A stretch of 64,000 nucleotides of DNA from Myxococcales bacterium (GCA_021806645.1 JAJZQX010000003.1:248001-312000); one strand, 5' to 3'; numbered from the stretch's first letter, positions 10,597-22,460 are shown. The notes: generated by a model from the letters alone, not told the origin. Numbers and translations are program-made.

Positions 10597-13500
10597 GTGG
10601 CGCCCCCCGGGCCGCGGCCGCCGCCAGCCGGGCCTTCTCCTCGTCCTCCTCGGCGCGGGCATCGGCGTCGGCGTCGTGCGGTTCCCGGCGCGGCTCGGGC
10701 GGGTGGGCGCGCCGGGCGATCAGCATGAAGAAGAGCGGCACGAAGAGGATGGCCAGGGCGGTGGCCGACAGCATGCCGCCGATCACGGCGGTGCCGATGG
10801 CGATCTGGCCACCGGCGCCGGCGCCATGGGCGAGGGCCAGGGGAAGCACGCCGAGGACGAAGGCCATCGAGGTCATGAGGATGGGCCTGAGCCGCATGCG
10901 CGCGGCCTCGAGCGCCGCCTCCGCCACTCCCTTCCCGCGCTCGTGCAGCTCCTTGGCGAACTCCACGATGAGGATGGCGTTCTTGGCCGAGAGCCCCACG
11001 GTGGTGAGCAGGCCGACCTGGAAGAAGACGTCGTTGGAGAGCCCTCGCAGCAGCATGGCCAGCACCGCGCCCAGCACGCCGAGCGGCACCACCAGCATGA
11101 CCGAGACCGGGATCGACCAGCTCTCGTAGAGCGCCGCCAGGCAGAGGAAGACCACCAGCAGCGAGATGGCGTAGAGCGGCGCCGCGCCAGCGCCGGCCAG
11201 CTTCTCCTCGTAGGAGAGGCCGGACCACTCGAACCCGATGCCGGGTGGGAGCTTGGCCACCATCTCCTCCATGGCTGCCATGGCGTCGCCCGAGCTGCGA
11301 CCCGGCGCCGGTTCACCCTGGATGGCCATGGAGGGGATGCCGTTGAAGCGCTCCAGCTTGGGTGGGCCGAGGGTCCAGCGGCTGCTGGCGATGGCCGAGA
11401 ACGGCACCATCTCGCCGCCGCGGTTGCGCACGTACCAGCGATCGAGGTCCTGCGGGCTCATGCGGAAGGGGGCGTCGGCCTGCATGTAGACGCGCTTGGT
11501 GCGTCCCTTGTCCATGAAGTCGTTGACGTAGGCCACGCCCCAGGTCGAGGCCAGTGTCTGGTTCACGTCGGCCAGCGAGACGCCCAGCGCGGCGGTCTTC
11601 TCCTGGTCCACGTCCACGTTGAACTGGGGGGTGTCCTCCAGGCCCGAGGGGCGCACCTTGGTGAGGCGCGGGTCCTTGCGGGCCAGGTCGAGGAGCTGGT
11701 TGCGCGCCGCCATTAAGGCGCCGTGGCCCAGGTTGCCCCGGTCCTGCAGCTGCAGCTCGAAGCCGCTGGCGTTGCCGAGCTCGGTGACCGCCGGGGGAGT
11801 GAAGACGAAGACGTTGGCCTCCTTGATGTTCGAGAAGGCCTTCTGGACGCGGGCCGCCACCGCGTCGGCGCGCAGCCGCGGCCCGGGACGCTCGCCCCAA
11901 GGCTTGAGGCGGACGAAGCCCACGCCGGCGTTCTGGCCCCTGGAGCCGAAGTTGAAGCCGGCGATCGACAACACCGACTCGACGGCCTCCTTCTCCTCGG
12001 TGAGCAGGTGGGTGGAGATCCGCGCCAGCGTCTTCTTGGTCATCTCGAGCGTGCTGCCCGGCGGGAGGATGATCTGTGCGTACATCAGCCCCTGGTCCTC
12101 TTGCGGCAGGAAGCCGGTCGGCAGGCGGCTGAAGAGCCCGGCCAGCACCGCCACCAGCACGGCGTAGCCGATCATCCCGCGAACCCGCCGGCGCAGCAGG
12201 AGGCCGACGACCGCCTGGTAACGGCCGGCGCCGCGGTCGTAGGTCCGGTTGAACCAACCGAAGAAGCCTTTCTTGGCCAGCCCGTGCCCCTTCTCCACCG
12301 GCTTGAGGATGGTGGCGCAGAGCGCCGGCGTCAGGGTGAGCGCCACCAGCACCGAGAGCACCATCGACGAGACGATGGTGATGGAGAACTGGCGGTAGAT
12401 CACGCCCACCGAGCCGCCGAAGAAGGCCATGGGGATGAAGACCGCCGACAGCACCAGCGCGATGCCGACCAGGGCGCCGGTGATCTGGGTCATCGACTTG
12501 CGCGTCGCCGACCTGGGCGGGAGCCCCTCCTCGCTCATGACCCGTTCGACGTTCTCGACCACCACGATGGCGTCGTCCACCAGCAGGCCGATGGCGAGCA
12601 CCAGGCCGAACATGGTGAGCGTGTTGATGCCGAAGCCGAAGGCCGACAGCACCCCCATGGTGCCGAGCAGCACCACCGGCACGGCGATGGTGGGGATGAG
12701 CGTGGCCCGGAAGTTCTGCAGGAACAGGAACATCACCAGGAACACCAGCACGATCGCCTCGAGGAGCGTCTTGACCACCTCCTCGATGGAGAGCCGCACG
12801 AACGGCGTGGTGTCGACCGGGTAGACCACCTTCAACCCCGGCGGGAAGTAGCGGGCCAGCTCGTCGATCCGGGCCCGGACCGCGCTGGCCGTCCGCAGGG
12901 CGTTGGCGCCGGCCGCCAGCCGCACGCCGATGCCGGCCGAGGGCCGCCCGTTGATGAAGGTCTCGATCTCCGACGACTCGCCGGCCAGCTCCACCCGGGC
13001 CACGTCGCCGAGCCGGACCTGCGACCCGTCGGTGCTCACGCGGAGCAGGATGGCGCGGAACTGCTCGGGGGTCTGGAGGCGGGTCTGGGCGGTGATGGTC
13101 GCGGTGAGCCGCTGCCCGTCCACCGCCGGCAGGCCGCCGAGCTGGCCCGCCGACACCTGCGCGTTCTGGGCCTGCACCGCGCTCGAGACGTCTAGCGGCG
13201 TCAGCCGGTACTGGGCGAGCCGGGCGGGGTCGAGCCAGAGCCGCATGGCATACTGCGAGCCGAAGGTGTTCACCTCGCCCACGCCGGAGACCCGGCTGAT
13301 CTGGTCCTGCAGCGACGAGAAGGCGTAGTCGGAGATGTCGTTCCGGCTCATCGACCCGTCCTCGGAGACCAGGCCGATGATGAGCAGGTAGTTGGAGACC
13401 GACTTGGCCACCCGAAGGCCCTGCCGCTGCACCTCCTGCGGAAGCTGCGGTACCGCCAGCTGCAGCTTGTTCTGGACCTGCACCTGGGCGATGTCGGGAT

Positions 13501-13795
13501 TGGTCCCGGCCTCGAAGGTGAGGGTCACCTGGGCGCCGCCGGCCGAGTCGGACGAGGAGGCCATGTAGCGCAGGTTGTCGAGGCCGTTCATGCGCTGCTC
13601 GATGACCTGGGTGACGGTCTCCTCGAGCGTCCGGGCCGAGGCGCCGGGATAGGCGGCGTAGACGCTGATGGTGGGCGGCGCGATGGCCGGGTACTGCGAG
13701 ACCGGCAGCCTGAAGATCGAGAGGGCGCCGCCGAGCATCACCAGGATGCCGATCACCCACGCGAAGATCGGTCGGTCGATGAAGAACTGAGCCAC
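10589..13795 (-). CDS. RND multidrug efflux transporter, HAE1 family (AcrB/MexB type)
   Basis: A 1068-residue inner-membrane proton-drug antiporter. It starts with [17 protein letters not shown], as in AcrB/MexB, with two periplasmic porter loops and twelve predicted membrane helices. The TM4 proton-relay aspartates are present ([20 protein letters not shown]), as is the matching TM10-12 region ([17 protein letters not shown]). Full length with no breaks. The GTG start follows CAGGAG. The C-terminus is long, charged and Ala-rich. Substrate range cannot be read from sequence. It lies 49 bases after the adaptor gene and overlaps the outer-membrane factor gene. Confidence 0.96.
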   Translation of the reverse strand: MAQFFIDRPIFAWVIGILVMLGGALSIFRLPVSQYPAIAPPTISVYAAYPGASARTLEETVTQVIEQRMNGLDNLRYMASSSDSAGGAQVTLTFEAGTNPDIAQVQVQNKLQLAVPQLPQEVQRQGLRVAKSVSNYLLIIGLVSEDGSMSRNDISDYAFSSLQDQISRVSGVGEVNTFGSQYAMRLWLDPARLAQYRLTPLDVSSAVQAQNAQVSAGQLGGLPAVDGQRLTATITAQTRLQTPEQFRAILLRVSTDGSQVRLGDVARVELAGESSEIETFINGRPSAGIGVRLAAGANALRTASAVRARIDELARYFPPGLKVVYPVDTTPFVRLSIEEVVKTLLEAIVLVFLVMFLFLQNFRATLIPTIAVPVVLLGTMGVLSAFGFGINTLTMFGLVLAIGLLVDDAIVVVENVERVMSEEGLPPRSATRKSMTQITGALVGIALVLSAVFIPMAFFGGSVGVIYRQFSITIVSSMVLSVLVALTLTPALCATILKPVEKGHGLAKKGFFGWFNRTYDRGAGRYQAVVGLLLRRRVRGMIGYAVLVAVLAGLFSRLPTGFLPQEDQGLMYAQIILPPGSTLEMTKKTLARISTHLLTEEKEAVESVLSIAGFNFGSRGQNAGVGFVRLKPWGERPGPRLRADAVAARVQKAFSNIKEANVFVFTPPAVTELGNASGFELQLQDRGNLGHGALMAARNQLLDLARKDPRLTKVRPSGLEDTPQFNVDVDQEKTAALGVSLADVNQTLASTWGVAYVNDFMDKGRTKRVYMQADAPFRMSPQDLDRWYVRNRGGEMVPFSAIASSRWTLGPPKLERFNGIPSMAIQGEPAPGRSSGDAMAAMEEMVAKLPPGIGFEWSGLSYEEKLAGAGAAPLYAISLLVVFLCLAALYESWSIPVSVMLVVPLGVLGAVLAMLLRGLSNDVFFQVGLLTTVGLSAKNAILIVEFAKELHERGKGVAEAALEAARMRLRPILMTSMAFVLGVLPLALAHGAGAGGQIAIGTAVIGGMLSATALAILFVPLFFMLIARRAHPPEPRREPHDADADARAEEDEEKARLAAAAARGAPHA

Positions 13796-13844
13796 GTGAC
13801 TCCTGCAGTCCGGGTGCGGGGTTCGGACGAGATCGCGGCGCCGG

Positions 13845-15005
13845 CTACTTCGCGCCGCCGGCGGGGACCGGATTGACCAAGGCGCCGGGGCGGACCTTCT
13901 GCAGCCCCTCGACGATCACCTGCTCCCCCGCCTTGATGCCCTCGGTGACCAGCCAGGCGTCGCCGATGGCCCGGTCAGTGACCAGCTGGCGGCGCTCCAC
14001 CTTCTTCTCGGCGTTCACCACCAGCGCCACCGGGACCCCCTTCTGGTCGCGAGTGACGCCCACCTGCGGCACCAGCAGCGCCCGAGGGCTCACCCCCTCC
14101 TCGAGCCGCGCCCGAACGAACATGCCCGGCAGGAGTTCGCCCTTGGGGTTTGGGAAGAGCGCCCGGAGAGAGATCGACCCAGTCCCCGGGTCCACGGTTA
14201 CGCCGGTGAACTGGAGCGTCCCGGCCTGAGCGTATTCGCGGCCGTCGCCGGTGACCAGCCGCACCCGGGCCTGCCCCTTCCCGGCGCCATGGAGCTTGCC
14301 GCTCTCGAGATCGCGCCGGAGCTTCAGCACCTCGTCGGTCGACTGGCTCACATCGACGTAGACCGGGTCGAGCTGCTGCACCGTGGCCAGCAGGGTCGCC
14401 TGCGCGGCCTGCACGTAGGCCCCCTCGGTCACCGCGGCTCGGCCGATGCGGCCCGACACCGGCGCCGTCACGGCCGTGTAGCCGACGTTGATCCGGGCCG
14501 CCTGCTCGGCGGCGCGCGCGGCCGCCACGTCGGCCTCGGCCGACTTCTGCGCGGCCATTGCGGTGTCGTACTCCTGCTGGCTCACGGCCTTGTCCTCCAC
14601 CAGGGCGGCGTAGCGCTGCCCCAGCAGCCGGGCGTTGGCAAGGTTGGCCTCGGCGCGGGCCAGGGCGGCCCTGGCGCCGTCGAGGGCGGCCTCGTACGGG
14701 GCCGAGTCGATGAGGAAGAGCCGCTGCCCCTCCTTCACGTCGCTCCCCTCGACGAAGAGCCTCTTCAGCACGATCCCGTTGACGCGGGCACGAACCTCGG
14801 CCACACGGAAGGCCGAGGTGCGCCCCGGGAGTTCGCGGGTGAGGGTCACGGAAGTCGGCGTGATGGTGACCACGCCCACCTCCACCGGCCCGGAGGCCGG
14901 CGGCGCCCCGCCCTTGCCGCCACAGGCGGCCACCAGGGCGGAGGCCACGAAGAACAGCTGCTTGGCCGCGCCAACGGGCCTGGAGGAACGGGTGCGGAGG
15001 GTCAT
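13845..15005 (-). CDS. RND efflux periplasmic adaptor (AcrA/MexA type lipoprotein)
   Basis: A 386-residue membrane-fusion protein linking the RND pump to its outer-membrane channel. The N-terminus is a lipoprotein signal ending [11 protein letters not shown]. Then come the barrel/lipoyl segment ([20 protein letters not shown]), a coiled-coil hairpin (about residues 100-170, Ala/Glu/Arg-rich), the lipoyl return ([19 protein letters not shown]) and the C-terminal beta-barrel ([15 protein letters not shown]). First gene of the operon. Its promoter must lie in the 15006-15060 interval, which also holds an imperfect dyad and the remnant of a divergent tetR. Confidence 0.95.
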   Translation of the reverse strand: MTLRTRSSRPVGAAKQLFFVASALVAACGGKGGAPPASGPVEVGVVTITPTSVTLTRELPGRTSAFRVAEVRARVNGIVLKRLFVEGSDVKEGQRLFLIDSAPYEAALDGARAALARAEANLANARLLGQRYAALVEDKAVSQQEYDTAMAAQKSAEADVAAARAAEQAARINVGYTAVTAPVSGRIGRAAVTEGAYVQAAQATLLATVQQLDPVYVDVSQSTDEVLKLRRDLESGKLHGAGKGQARVRLVTGDGREYAQAGTLQFTGVTVDPGTGSISLRALFPNPKGELLPGMFVRARLEEGVSPRALLVPQVGVTRDQKGVPVALVVNAEKKVERRQLVTDRAIGDAWLVTEGIKAGEQVIVEGLQKVRPGALVNPVPAGGAK

Positions 15006-15037
15006 GGCGGACGGGCAGGCTTACCGGGAATGAGGTT

Positions 15038-15064
15038 GGCCGTACAGTCTAGCGGGGTATGGCC
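15038..15064. promoter_or_regulatory. Candidate operator between the RND operon and the tetR remnant
   Basis: GGCCGTAC (15038-15045) and GTATGGCC (15057-15064) form an inverted repeat with one mismatch around an 11-base centre. It lies 33 bases upstream of the adaptor start and overlaps the start codon of the TetR-like remnant, the usual place for a TetR-type operator that controls a divergent pump. Seen directly; function inferred. Confidence 0.35.
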
Positions 15065-15148
15065 TTGCCCGCACACCGAACCGGGCTCACTCCGCTGAAA
15101 CGCCGGCAGATCCTCGAGGGCGCCCGCCTGGCCTTCGGTGAAAGTGGG
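15059..15148 (+). pseudogene. N-terminal remnant of a TetR-family repressor
   Basis: Thirty codons starting at ATG 15059 read like the first helix of TetR-type regulators: TGLTPLKRRQILEGARLAF, then GESG. The helix-turn-helix that should follow (SxxxIAxxAGVS..YxHF) is absent; the frame continues as Arg/Pro/Gln-rich sequence without similarity to the family. Position and divergent orientation next to an RND operon are what is expected for a local pump repressor, so this looks like a repressor truncated after about 30 residues. Recognition rests on a short motif, so confidence is moderate. Confidence 0.45.
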
Positions 15149-15560
15149 CCTCGAGGGAACAGGCGCCGGCACTCGCCGCCAGCCCAGGGCCAGCCGCAGC
15201 CCGGCCGCCGCCTCCAGGCGGCTTCCACCCGCGCCGTCGCGCAGGGCCAGCGACAGGAAGGCCGCCACCGGCTCGTCATTCACGGCGAGCACGACCCGCT
15301 CGACCAGCAGCGTCCCCTCGGCGAAGCCCCGCCAGCCGCCCGGGACGCGCAGCGCCGCGCCGGCCCGAGCGCGGTGCGTCCAATCACCGCAGGCGGGCCC
15401 AACGCCATCAGGACCGCCACCTCGACGAGGACTGCGGCGGCGAGCCGGAGCCGGTGGCGAGCGCGGCGACCGGAAACTCGATGACGTCGGGGTGACCGAT
15501 CCCGGTGGCGGTCGAGCTGCGCGGAATCGCCGTCGCTGTTCAGTTTCGCGTACCGCTGTA
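15149..15560 (-). pseudogene. Decayed coding stretch, function not recognised
   Basis: Between the tetR remnant and the HNH gene no intact gene is visible. On the minus strand, protein-like segments are split over all three frames. The first is near 15470-15520 (GIGHPDVIEFPVAALATGSG). The second, near 15395-15460, is a hydrophobic stretch (AAAVLVEVAVLMALGPPAVIG). The third, near 15170-15360, includes GTLLVERVVLAVNDEPVAAF and SLALRDGAGG. Read in order they could be one membrane-associated protein broken by two frameshifts. This is inference from composition; the product is unknown. From 15560 to 15775 nothing else is seen. Confidence 0.25.
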
Positions 15561-15775
15561 CCCGAATGTCCGGAATTTTCACTTGACGCGATTCGGGGCG
15601 GAAGCGCGCACGACGCGTGAAGTCTCGCGAGAAGGCCCGCCTGAAGGCCCCTGCGCCGCGCCTGAGAGCGTCCGGCGAGACCGGCTGGAGTCGCGAGGCC
15701 GGCGCCGCTTGCGCCGCGCCTGAAGCCAGCCCGCGCGTTTGGCGAGGGCCGAATTTCTCGTGAGACCATCGGTGC

Positions 15776-17035
15776 ATGAACACCGACAACCATTCGATCC
15801 CATCCCCGGCCGCAGCGGCGCCTCGCGCGTCGGCCACCCCGTCCCTCGAGCTCTCCGCCGCCCGCCAGGCCCGCGACGGCCTCGCTACCCTCCTCCGCTC
15901 GGAGCGCACCGTCGCTGCCGAGTTCCTCCTGGCGCTTTCCGACTTCGACCGGCGGCGAGGCTGGGAGCCGCTCGGGCATGCGAGCCTGTTCGCCTTCCTG
16001 AGGGTCGAGCTTGGGCTCTCCAGCGGCGCCGCCTTCTGGCGGATGAGCGCCTCCCGGCTGCTCCAGCGCTTTCCTGACCTCATCGGGCCGCTCCGGGATG
16101 GACGGCTCTGCCTCTCGACCACCGCCGAGCTGGCCAAGGTCCTCACCGACGAGAACCGGGCCGAGGTGCTGCCGCGCTTCTTCGGACTCTCGGCCCGGGA
16201 GGCCAGGGAGGTGACCGCCGCGCTCCTGCCACGGGAGGCGCCGCCGCTGCGTGCAGTGGTGACCAACCCTGGCGAGGCCAAGATCTTCAAGGTAGCTCAG
16301 GCGAGCGCGGCGGGCGAGTCGCTCCTGTTTCAGCCCGCGACTGCGGCCTCACGCGAAGACGAGCCGGTGCCGGCGACCGTGGCGTTTCGGACGTCCGAAA
16401 CGCGCCCGGCCGGCCCCGTCCGGGGCGGGCAACGCGACGACGTTGAGCCGCTCACCGCCGACCTGCGCCGGCTCCATGTCACCGTGTCGCGCCAGTTCCT
16501 CGAGAAGGTCGAGGCAGCGCGCGACGGCCTCTCCCACGCCCTCCCCGGTGCCACCACCGAGCAGGTCCTGGAGGCAGCGCTCGACCTGATGCTGCAGAAG
16601 CAGGCGAAGGCGCGCGGGCAGGTCAAGCGGCCCCGGACGTTCGCCACCGTCGGCATCGAAGCCGCACCGGAAGCTGTCCCCCCGTCACCCTTCGCCGAGC
16701 CCGCTCCGCCCCGCCGGGACGGTCCCCGCGAGCACGTGCCGGCCGCGGTTCGCCGCGCGGTCTGGGAGCGGGACGGCGGCCGGTGCCAGTGGCCACTCGA
16801 TTCGGGCGGCCGATGCGGCTCGACGCACCGGATCGAAATCGACCACCTTGAGCCGTGGGCACGGGGCGGTACACCTACGGTGGACGGACTGCGCCTCCTC
16901 TGTCGCCCCCATAACTTGTTGGCGGCGCGGCTGGCGTTCGGGGCGCGGTGCATGGAGCGGTACGCCGCGTCGCGAGCGGCGCCGCCACCCACTGGAACGG
17001 CACCGTCCGACAGGAGTGAGGGGTGTGCCGGATGA
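15776..17035 (+). CDS. HNH endonuclease-domain protein (13E12-repeat style)
   Basis: A 419-residue protein with a helical N-terminal domain (about 15-150, SLELSAARQARDGLATLL..., containing GWEPLGHASLFAFL), a variable middle, and a C-terminal HNH nuclease. The HNH core has CQWPLDSGGRCGSTHRIEID, HLEPWARGG and LRLLCRPHN, that is, two Cys, the catalytic His in EIDHLEPWA and the terminal HN. Proteins of this build occur in many copies in Anaeromyxobacter and in actinobacteria (13E12 repeat family); their role is unknown, and a mobile or defence role is often suspected. It stands alone, next to a decayed region, and no target-site duplication was seen. Confidence 0.8.
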   Translation: MNTDNHSIPSPAAAAPRASATPSLELSAARQARDGLATLLRSERTVAAEFLLALSDFDRRRGWEPLGHASLFAFLRVELGLSSGAAFWRMSASRLLQRFPDLIGPLRDGRLCLSTTAELAKVLTDENRAEVLPRFFGLSAREAREVTAALLPREAPPLRAVVTNPGEAKIFKVAQASAAGESLLFQPATAASREDEPVPATVAFRTSETRPAGPVRGGQRDDVEPLTADLRRLHVTVSRQFLEKVEAARDGLSHALPGATTEQVLEAALDLMLQKQAKARGQVKRPRTFATVGIEAAPEAVPPSPFAEPAPPRRDGPREHVPAAVRRAVWERDGGRCQWPLDSGGRCGSTHRIEIDHLEPWARGGTPTVDGLRLLCRPHNLLAARLAFGARCMERYAASRAAPPPTGTAPSDRSEGCAG

Positions 17036-17207
17036 GGGGCGAGGGATGAGGGGCTATTACCCTTGCTCGATATTGCGGGCGCTCGCCCACGCAGTTCGGC
17101 CCGCCCTCCGCGATGGTCTTCTCCGGCACTCCGCATCGCCCGGTCCCGATGAGCTGAGCTCTTTGCCAGAGCCCGGCGCCGCGGGCCATGCCAGTCCCTG
17201 ATCCCCC

Positions 17208-19295
<2,088 letters not shown>

Positions 19296-19358
19296 CGGCG
19301 AAACATAGCGCCAGAGTCGGACGCCCGCCTCCGCCCCTGCCGGCCCGCCTGCAGCGAC

Positions 19359-19652
19359 CTACCTGGAGCAGTCCTCCATGCAGGCGACCAGCCCGTGGAG
19401 CACCGGCTCCACCACGCGATACCTGGGCTCGCCGCCGACCTTCGACCGCGCCAGGAGCCCCTGTGTCACCAGGACCCGCAGGTGACGGGTCACCGCGGTC
19501 CTGGGGCGCCCCAGCCGCCCGGCCAGCTCGGTGGCGGTGGCGTCCTGCTCGCACAGCAGGGCCACCAGCCGCACCCGGTCCGGGTGGGCCAGAGCCCCCA
19601 CCACGGCGGCGGCCCGCTCCGCCCCTGCGGCGTCGTCGCGCAGCGAGCCCAT
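19359..19652 (-). CDS. ArsR-family transcriptional regulator
   Basis: A 97-residue winged-helix regulator. The segment ALAHPDRVRLVALLCEQDAT is followed by ELAGRLGRPRTAVTRHLRVL, the ArsR recognition helix, and then the wing (GLLARSKVGGEPRYRVVE). A pair of Cys near the C-terminus (VACMEDCSR) could bind metal or respond to redox, but the classical ELCVCDL metal site in the DNA-binding helix is missing. It lies 17 bases after the fadL-type gene on the same strand and may be co-transcribed with it. Ligand unknown. Confidence 0.85.
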   Translation of the reverse strand: MGSLRDDAAGAERAAAVVGALAHPDRVRLVALLCEQDATATELAGRLGRPRTAVTRHLRVLVTQGLLARSKVGGEPRYRVVEPVLHGLVACMEDCSR

Positions 19653-19669
19653 GGCCCTTTCCCGGGCGC

Positions 19670-20905
19670 CTAGAACTTCCAGCCGACGCCCAGGTCGATG
19701 GCGTACTGCAACATCGACGTCTCGTAGCTGGCGATCCCCTGGGCCGGGTTGGCGCCGGAGATGGTGCTCTTCGGTGAGTACGTGCCCGCCAGGTTGACCG
19801 CCAGGGTCTCGGTGGCGTTCCAGCCGAGCCCGAGCGAGACGTGGTGCTCGGCGAGGGCGGGGAAGGCGATGTTCTCGAAGCCCCGATCCCTGTTCAGCGG
19901 CTGCTTGCCGTAGTTGTAGCCGGCCCGAACCTTCCAGGCCGGCGTCACCGCGTACTCGGCGCCGGCCTTGAAGACCACCTGGTCCTTCCAGTCGAGGTTG
20001 AACGGCATGGCGCCGGTCATGTTGGTGTCATTGGTCCACTTCGGCTGGTTCGTGCCGTTGGTGGCCGACCACTGGATCCACTCGACGTCGAGCCCGAGGG
20101 CCAGCTCCGGCATCGCCTGGAAGGCCACGCCGCCGGCCAGCACCGCCGGCTGGTCGAACTTGAGCGTGTCCTTGCCGCCCGGGACGTCGGCGGTGGCGCC
20201 GGTGCTCGGGTCGACGACCACGGTGTGCGGCCCGACCGTCCACTCGAAGTCCTGGAAGGTGGTCTTGGTCTCGTAGGAGAGACCGAACGCGAGGGACCTG
20301 GTCGGCGCGTACTTCACGCCGACGGTGGCGCCGTAACCGAGCGAGCTGGTGGTGTCGTGAGGGACCTGGCCCATCGCCGAGGCGGCCTCGAACTTCATCT
20401 GCGCCCAGGCCAGGTTGACGGCCAGGCCGATGGAGAAGTCGCCCGTCTTGTAGGCCAGCGCGGGAGCCAGGCGCAGCTGCATGTAGGAGGTCACCAGCTT
20501 GCTGCCGAAGAGGTCGGGGTCGTAGTCGACGCCCATGCCGGCGATGCCGAAGGCGCCGAGGCCGGCGCTGAGCCCGCCGCCGAGCGGAAGCACCAGGCCG
20601 ACCGTGGGGATGGGCGAGCCGCCGCGCTTCGAGTCCTGCGTGGTGCCGGAGGCGGCGCCGGTGGCCTTGTAGTCCACGGTCGGCACGAACCAGGTCACCG
20701 AGGCGTCGAGCCGGCGCGACAGGTCGGACAGGCCGGCCGGGTTGGAGACGATGGTGGACGAGTCGAGCGTGAGGGCGGTGCCGAGGCCGCCCATGCCGTT
20801 CTGGACGGCTCCGAAGCCGGTCATGCGCATGCCATTGGTGGCCAGCGCGGGCATGGCGGCTACCGCCAGCAACAGGACGGCGAGGACGCGAAGCGATCGG
20901 TACAT
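19670..20905 (-). CDS. FadL/OmpP1/TodX-family outer-membrane transporter
   Basis: A 411-residue predicted 14-strand beta-barrel for uptake of long-chain fatty acids or other hydrophobic compounds. A signal peptide (MYRSLRVLAVLLLAVAAMPALA) precedes the FadL-type mature start TNGMRMTGFGAVQNGMGG and the conserved STIVSNPAGLSDL segment; the C-terminus ends in an aromatic (YAIDLGVGWKF), as expected for barrel insertion. ATG 20905 is preceded by GGGGAG. A sigma-54 promoter and two activator dyads lie directly upstream, and the enhancer-binding protein gene is adjacent, so expression is probably inducible. Substrate not determined. Confidence 0.9.
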   Translation of the reverse strand: MYRSLRVLAVLLLAVAAMPALATNGMRMTGFGAVQNGMGGLGTALTLDSSTIVSNPAGLSDLSRRLDASVTWFVPTVDYKATGAASGTTQDSKRGGSPIPTVGLVLPLGGGLSAGLGAFGIAGMGVDYDPDLFGSKLVTSYMQLRLAPALAYKTGDFSIGLAVNLAWAQMKFEAASAMGQVPHDTTSSLGYGATVGVKYAPTRSLAFGLSYETKTTFQDFEWTVGPHTVVVDPSTGATADVPGGKDTLKFDQPAVLAGGVAFQAMPELALGLDVEWIQWSATNGTNQPKWTNDTNMTGAMPFNLDWKDQVVFKAGAEYAVTPAWKVRAGYNYGKQPLNRDRGFENIAFPALAEHHVSLGLGWNATETLAVNLAGTYSPKSTISGANPAQGIASYETSMLQYAIDLGVGWKF

Positions 20906-20953
20906 GTTGTCTCCCCTGGTTGAGTGGTGCGCAAGCTTCCGCGCCCGCCCAGA

Positions 20954-20971
20954 GAAGCGTGATCCGTGCCG
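20954..20971 (-). promoter_or_regulatory. Sigma-54 (-24/-12) promoter of the fadL-type gene
   Basis: Read on the minus strand, CGGCACGGATCACGCTTC fits the consensus TGGCAC-N5-TTGCW: GG (-24) and GC (-12) are separated by exactly ten bases and the CGGCACG block is 6 of 7 correct. Predicted transcription start is about 20945, giving a 5' leader of about 40 bases that includes the GGGGAG ribosome site. The element lies between the gene and two dyads that resemble activator sites. Confidence 0.7.
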
Positions 20972-21020
20972 GCCGGCCGCTCCAGCAATTTCCACCTGTT
21001 GGGCAGGCCTCGGCAGCGAT

Positions 21021-21071
21021 TGAAACGTCCCGTTGCAACGTCGCGTCGCAGCGGTGTAACCGGACGTTTCA
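21021..21071. promoter_or_regulatory. Paired activator-binding dyads (UAS) upstream of the sigma-54 promoter
   Basis: Two 17-base dyads of the form TGNAAC-N5-GTTNCA occur: TGAAACGTCCCGTTGCA at 21021-21037 and TGTAACCGGACGTTTCA at 21055-21071. The second is a near-copy of the first in reverse orientation. Their centres are 34 bases apart, about three helical turns, and 55-110 bases upstream of the -24/-12 element, an ideal place for a sigma-54 activator. The distal site overlaps the stop codon of the enhancer-binding protein gene. Assignment to that protein is inference. Confidence 0.65.
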
Positions 21072-22460
21072 GCGGCTCAGCCGGTACTCGCGCATCCAGC
21101 GCCAGAGCGTGGTGCGCGAGACGCCCAGCGCGCCGGCGGCCTCGGTCACCCGCCAGTGGCTCGACTCCAGCGCGCCAACCAGCGCTTCGCACGGCGGTAC
21201 GGCGCCGTTGGACCTGGCCGCGCGCGGCCGCGCCACCGTTCGCTCCAGGGCGCCGGCCGGCGGCGGCGGTGGGCCGTCGGTGACGCCGGTCCGCCCCATC
21301 ACCTCGGGCGGAAGGTCCTCCGGCTGCAGGGTCTGCCCCGGGGCCACGGTGACCGCGTACTCGAGCGCGTTCTCGAGCTCGCGGACGTTCCCGGGCCACG
21401 GGTACGCCAGCAGCGCCCGGAGCGCCTCGGGCGAGAAGCGCAGCTCCCGCCCGCTCCGGGCCCCGACCCGGGCCAGCAGGTAGCGGGCCACCGGCTCCAC
21501 GTCCTCGCGCCGCGTTCGCAGCGGAGGGATCTCGATGGGGAAGACCCTGAGCCGGTAGAAGAGGTCCTCGCGGAAGCGCCCCTCCTCCACGGCGCGCTTC
21601 AGGTCGCGGTGCGTGGCGGCGATGACCCGGACGTCGGTGTCCTTGCTGCGGCTCTCCCCCACCCGCTCGTAGGTCCGCTCCTGCAGGGCGCGCAGCAGCT
21701 TGGCCTGGAGGTGGAGCGGCACGTCGCCGACCTCGTCGAGGAAGAGCGTGCCGCCCGCCGCCAGCTCGAAGCGGCCGACCCGGTCGCGCACGGCTCCGGT
21801 GAAGGCGCCGCGGACGTGGCCGAACAGCTCGGTCTCGAGGAGCTGCTCCGGCAGCGCGGCGCAGTTGACGGCGACGAACGGGCCGGCCCGGCGCGGCGAG
21901 TGGTCGTGGATGGCCCGGGCCAGGAGCCCCTTCCCCGTGCCGCTCTCGCCGGTCAGGAGGACGCTCGCCTCCGAGCTCTGGAGGCTCTGCACCAGCTTGA
22001 GCACCCGGGTCATCCCGTGGGAGCGGGCGATGACGCCGCCGAAGGCGGTGGGAGCGAGGCCGCGGGTGGCCTCGTCCTCCTCGGCGGGGCGCAGCACCAG
22101 CAGGTAGGCGGCCTCCTTCGGGCAGACCCCCGCGGGAGCGTGCTGCAGGGGCGCCACCGTGACCGAGCAGAGGAGCGTGCCGGAGGGCTCGACCCGCAGC
22201 CAGGCGCGCCACCCCTCCCGGCGCTCACCGGCCAGCAGTGCCTGCCGCAGCGGCCCGGCCTCGCCGAAGAGCTCGTCGCCCAGGAACTCGGCGATCGATC
22301 TCCCCGACCAGGCCCGGCTCGCGCCCGGACCGAGCAGGTCGTCGAGCGCGCCGGAGACGTGCAGGACCCGGAGTTGCCGGTCGAGCGCCAGGCAGACGCG
22401 CCCGAGCGAGCTGAACGCCACGCTGACGGCCGAGAATGCGGTCTCCTGGTTCGACTCCAC
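21069..22460 (-). CDS. Sigma-54-dependent enhancer-binding protein with PAS-like sensor
   Basis: A 463-residue transcription activator. An N-terminal PAS-like domain (about 15-125: VCLALDRQLRVLHVSGALDD...) is followed by an AAA+ central domain with Walker A GESGTGKG at 171-178, the sigma-54-contacting GAFTGA loop at 218-223 and Walker B TLFLDEVGD near 238-246. The C-terminal Fis-type helix-turn-helix is VTEAAGALGVSRTTLWRWM. There is no receiver domain, so activity is probably set by a ligand or redox signal at the PAS domain. The GTG at 22460 is chosen because GAGGG lies just upstream; GTG 22472 is an alternative. The adjacent fadL-type gene is its likely target. Confidence 0.92.
   Translation of the reverse strand: MESNQETAFSAVSVAFSSLGRVCLALDRQLRVLHVSGALDDLLGPGASRAWSGRSIAEFLGDELFGEAGPLRQALLAGERREGWRAWLRVEPSGTLLCSVTVAPLQHAPAGVCPKEAAYLLVLRPAEEDEATRGLAPTAFGGVIARSHGMTRVLKLVQSLQSSEASVLLTGESGTGKGLLARAIHDHSPRRAGPFVAVNCAALPEQLLETELFGHVRGAFTGAVRDRVGRFELAAGGTLFLDEVGDVPLHLQAKLLRALQERTYERVGESRSKDTDVRVIAATHRDLKRAVEEGRFREDLFYRLRVFPIEIPPLRTRREDVEPVARYLLARVGARSGRELRFSPEALRALLAYPWPGNVRELENALEYAVTVAPGQTLQPEDLPPEVMGRTGVTDGPPPPPAGALERTVARPRAARSNGAVPPCEALVGALESSHWRVTEAAGALGVSRTTLWRWMREYRLSR

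Noticed and set aside
15002-15979. Intact 325-codon minus-strand gene upstream of the RND operon.
   Set aside because: Protein-like segments in this frame cover only part of it; other parts lie in other frames, and it overlaps the HNH gene start. More likely decayed sequence.
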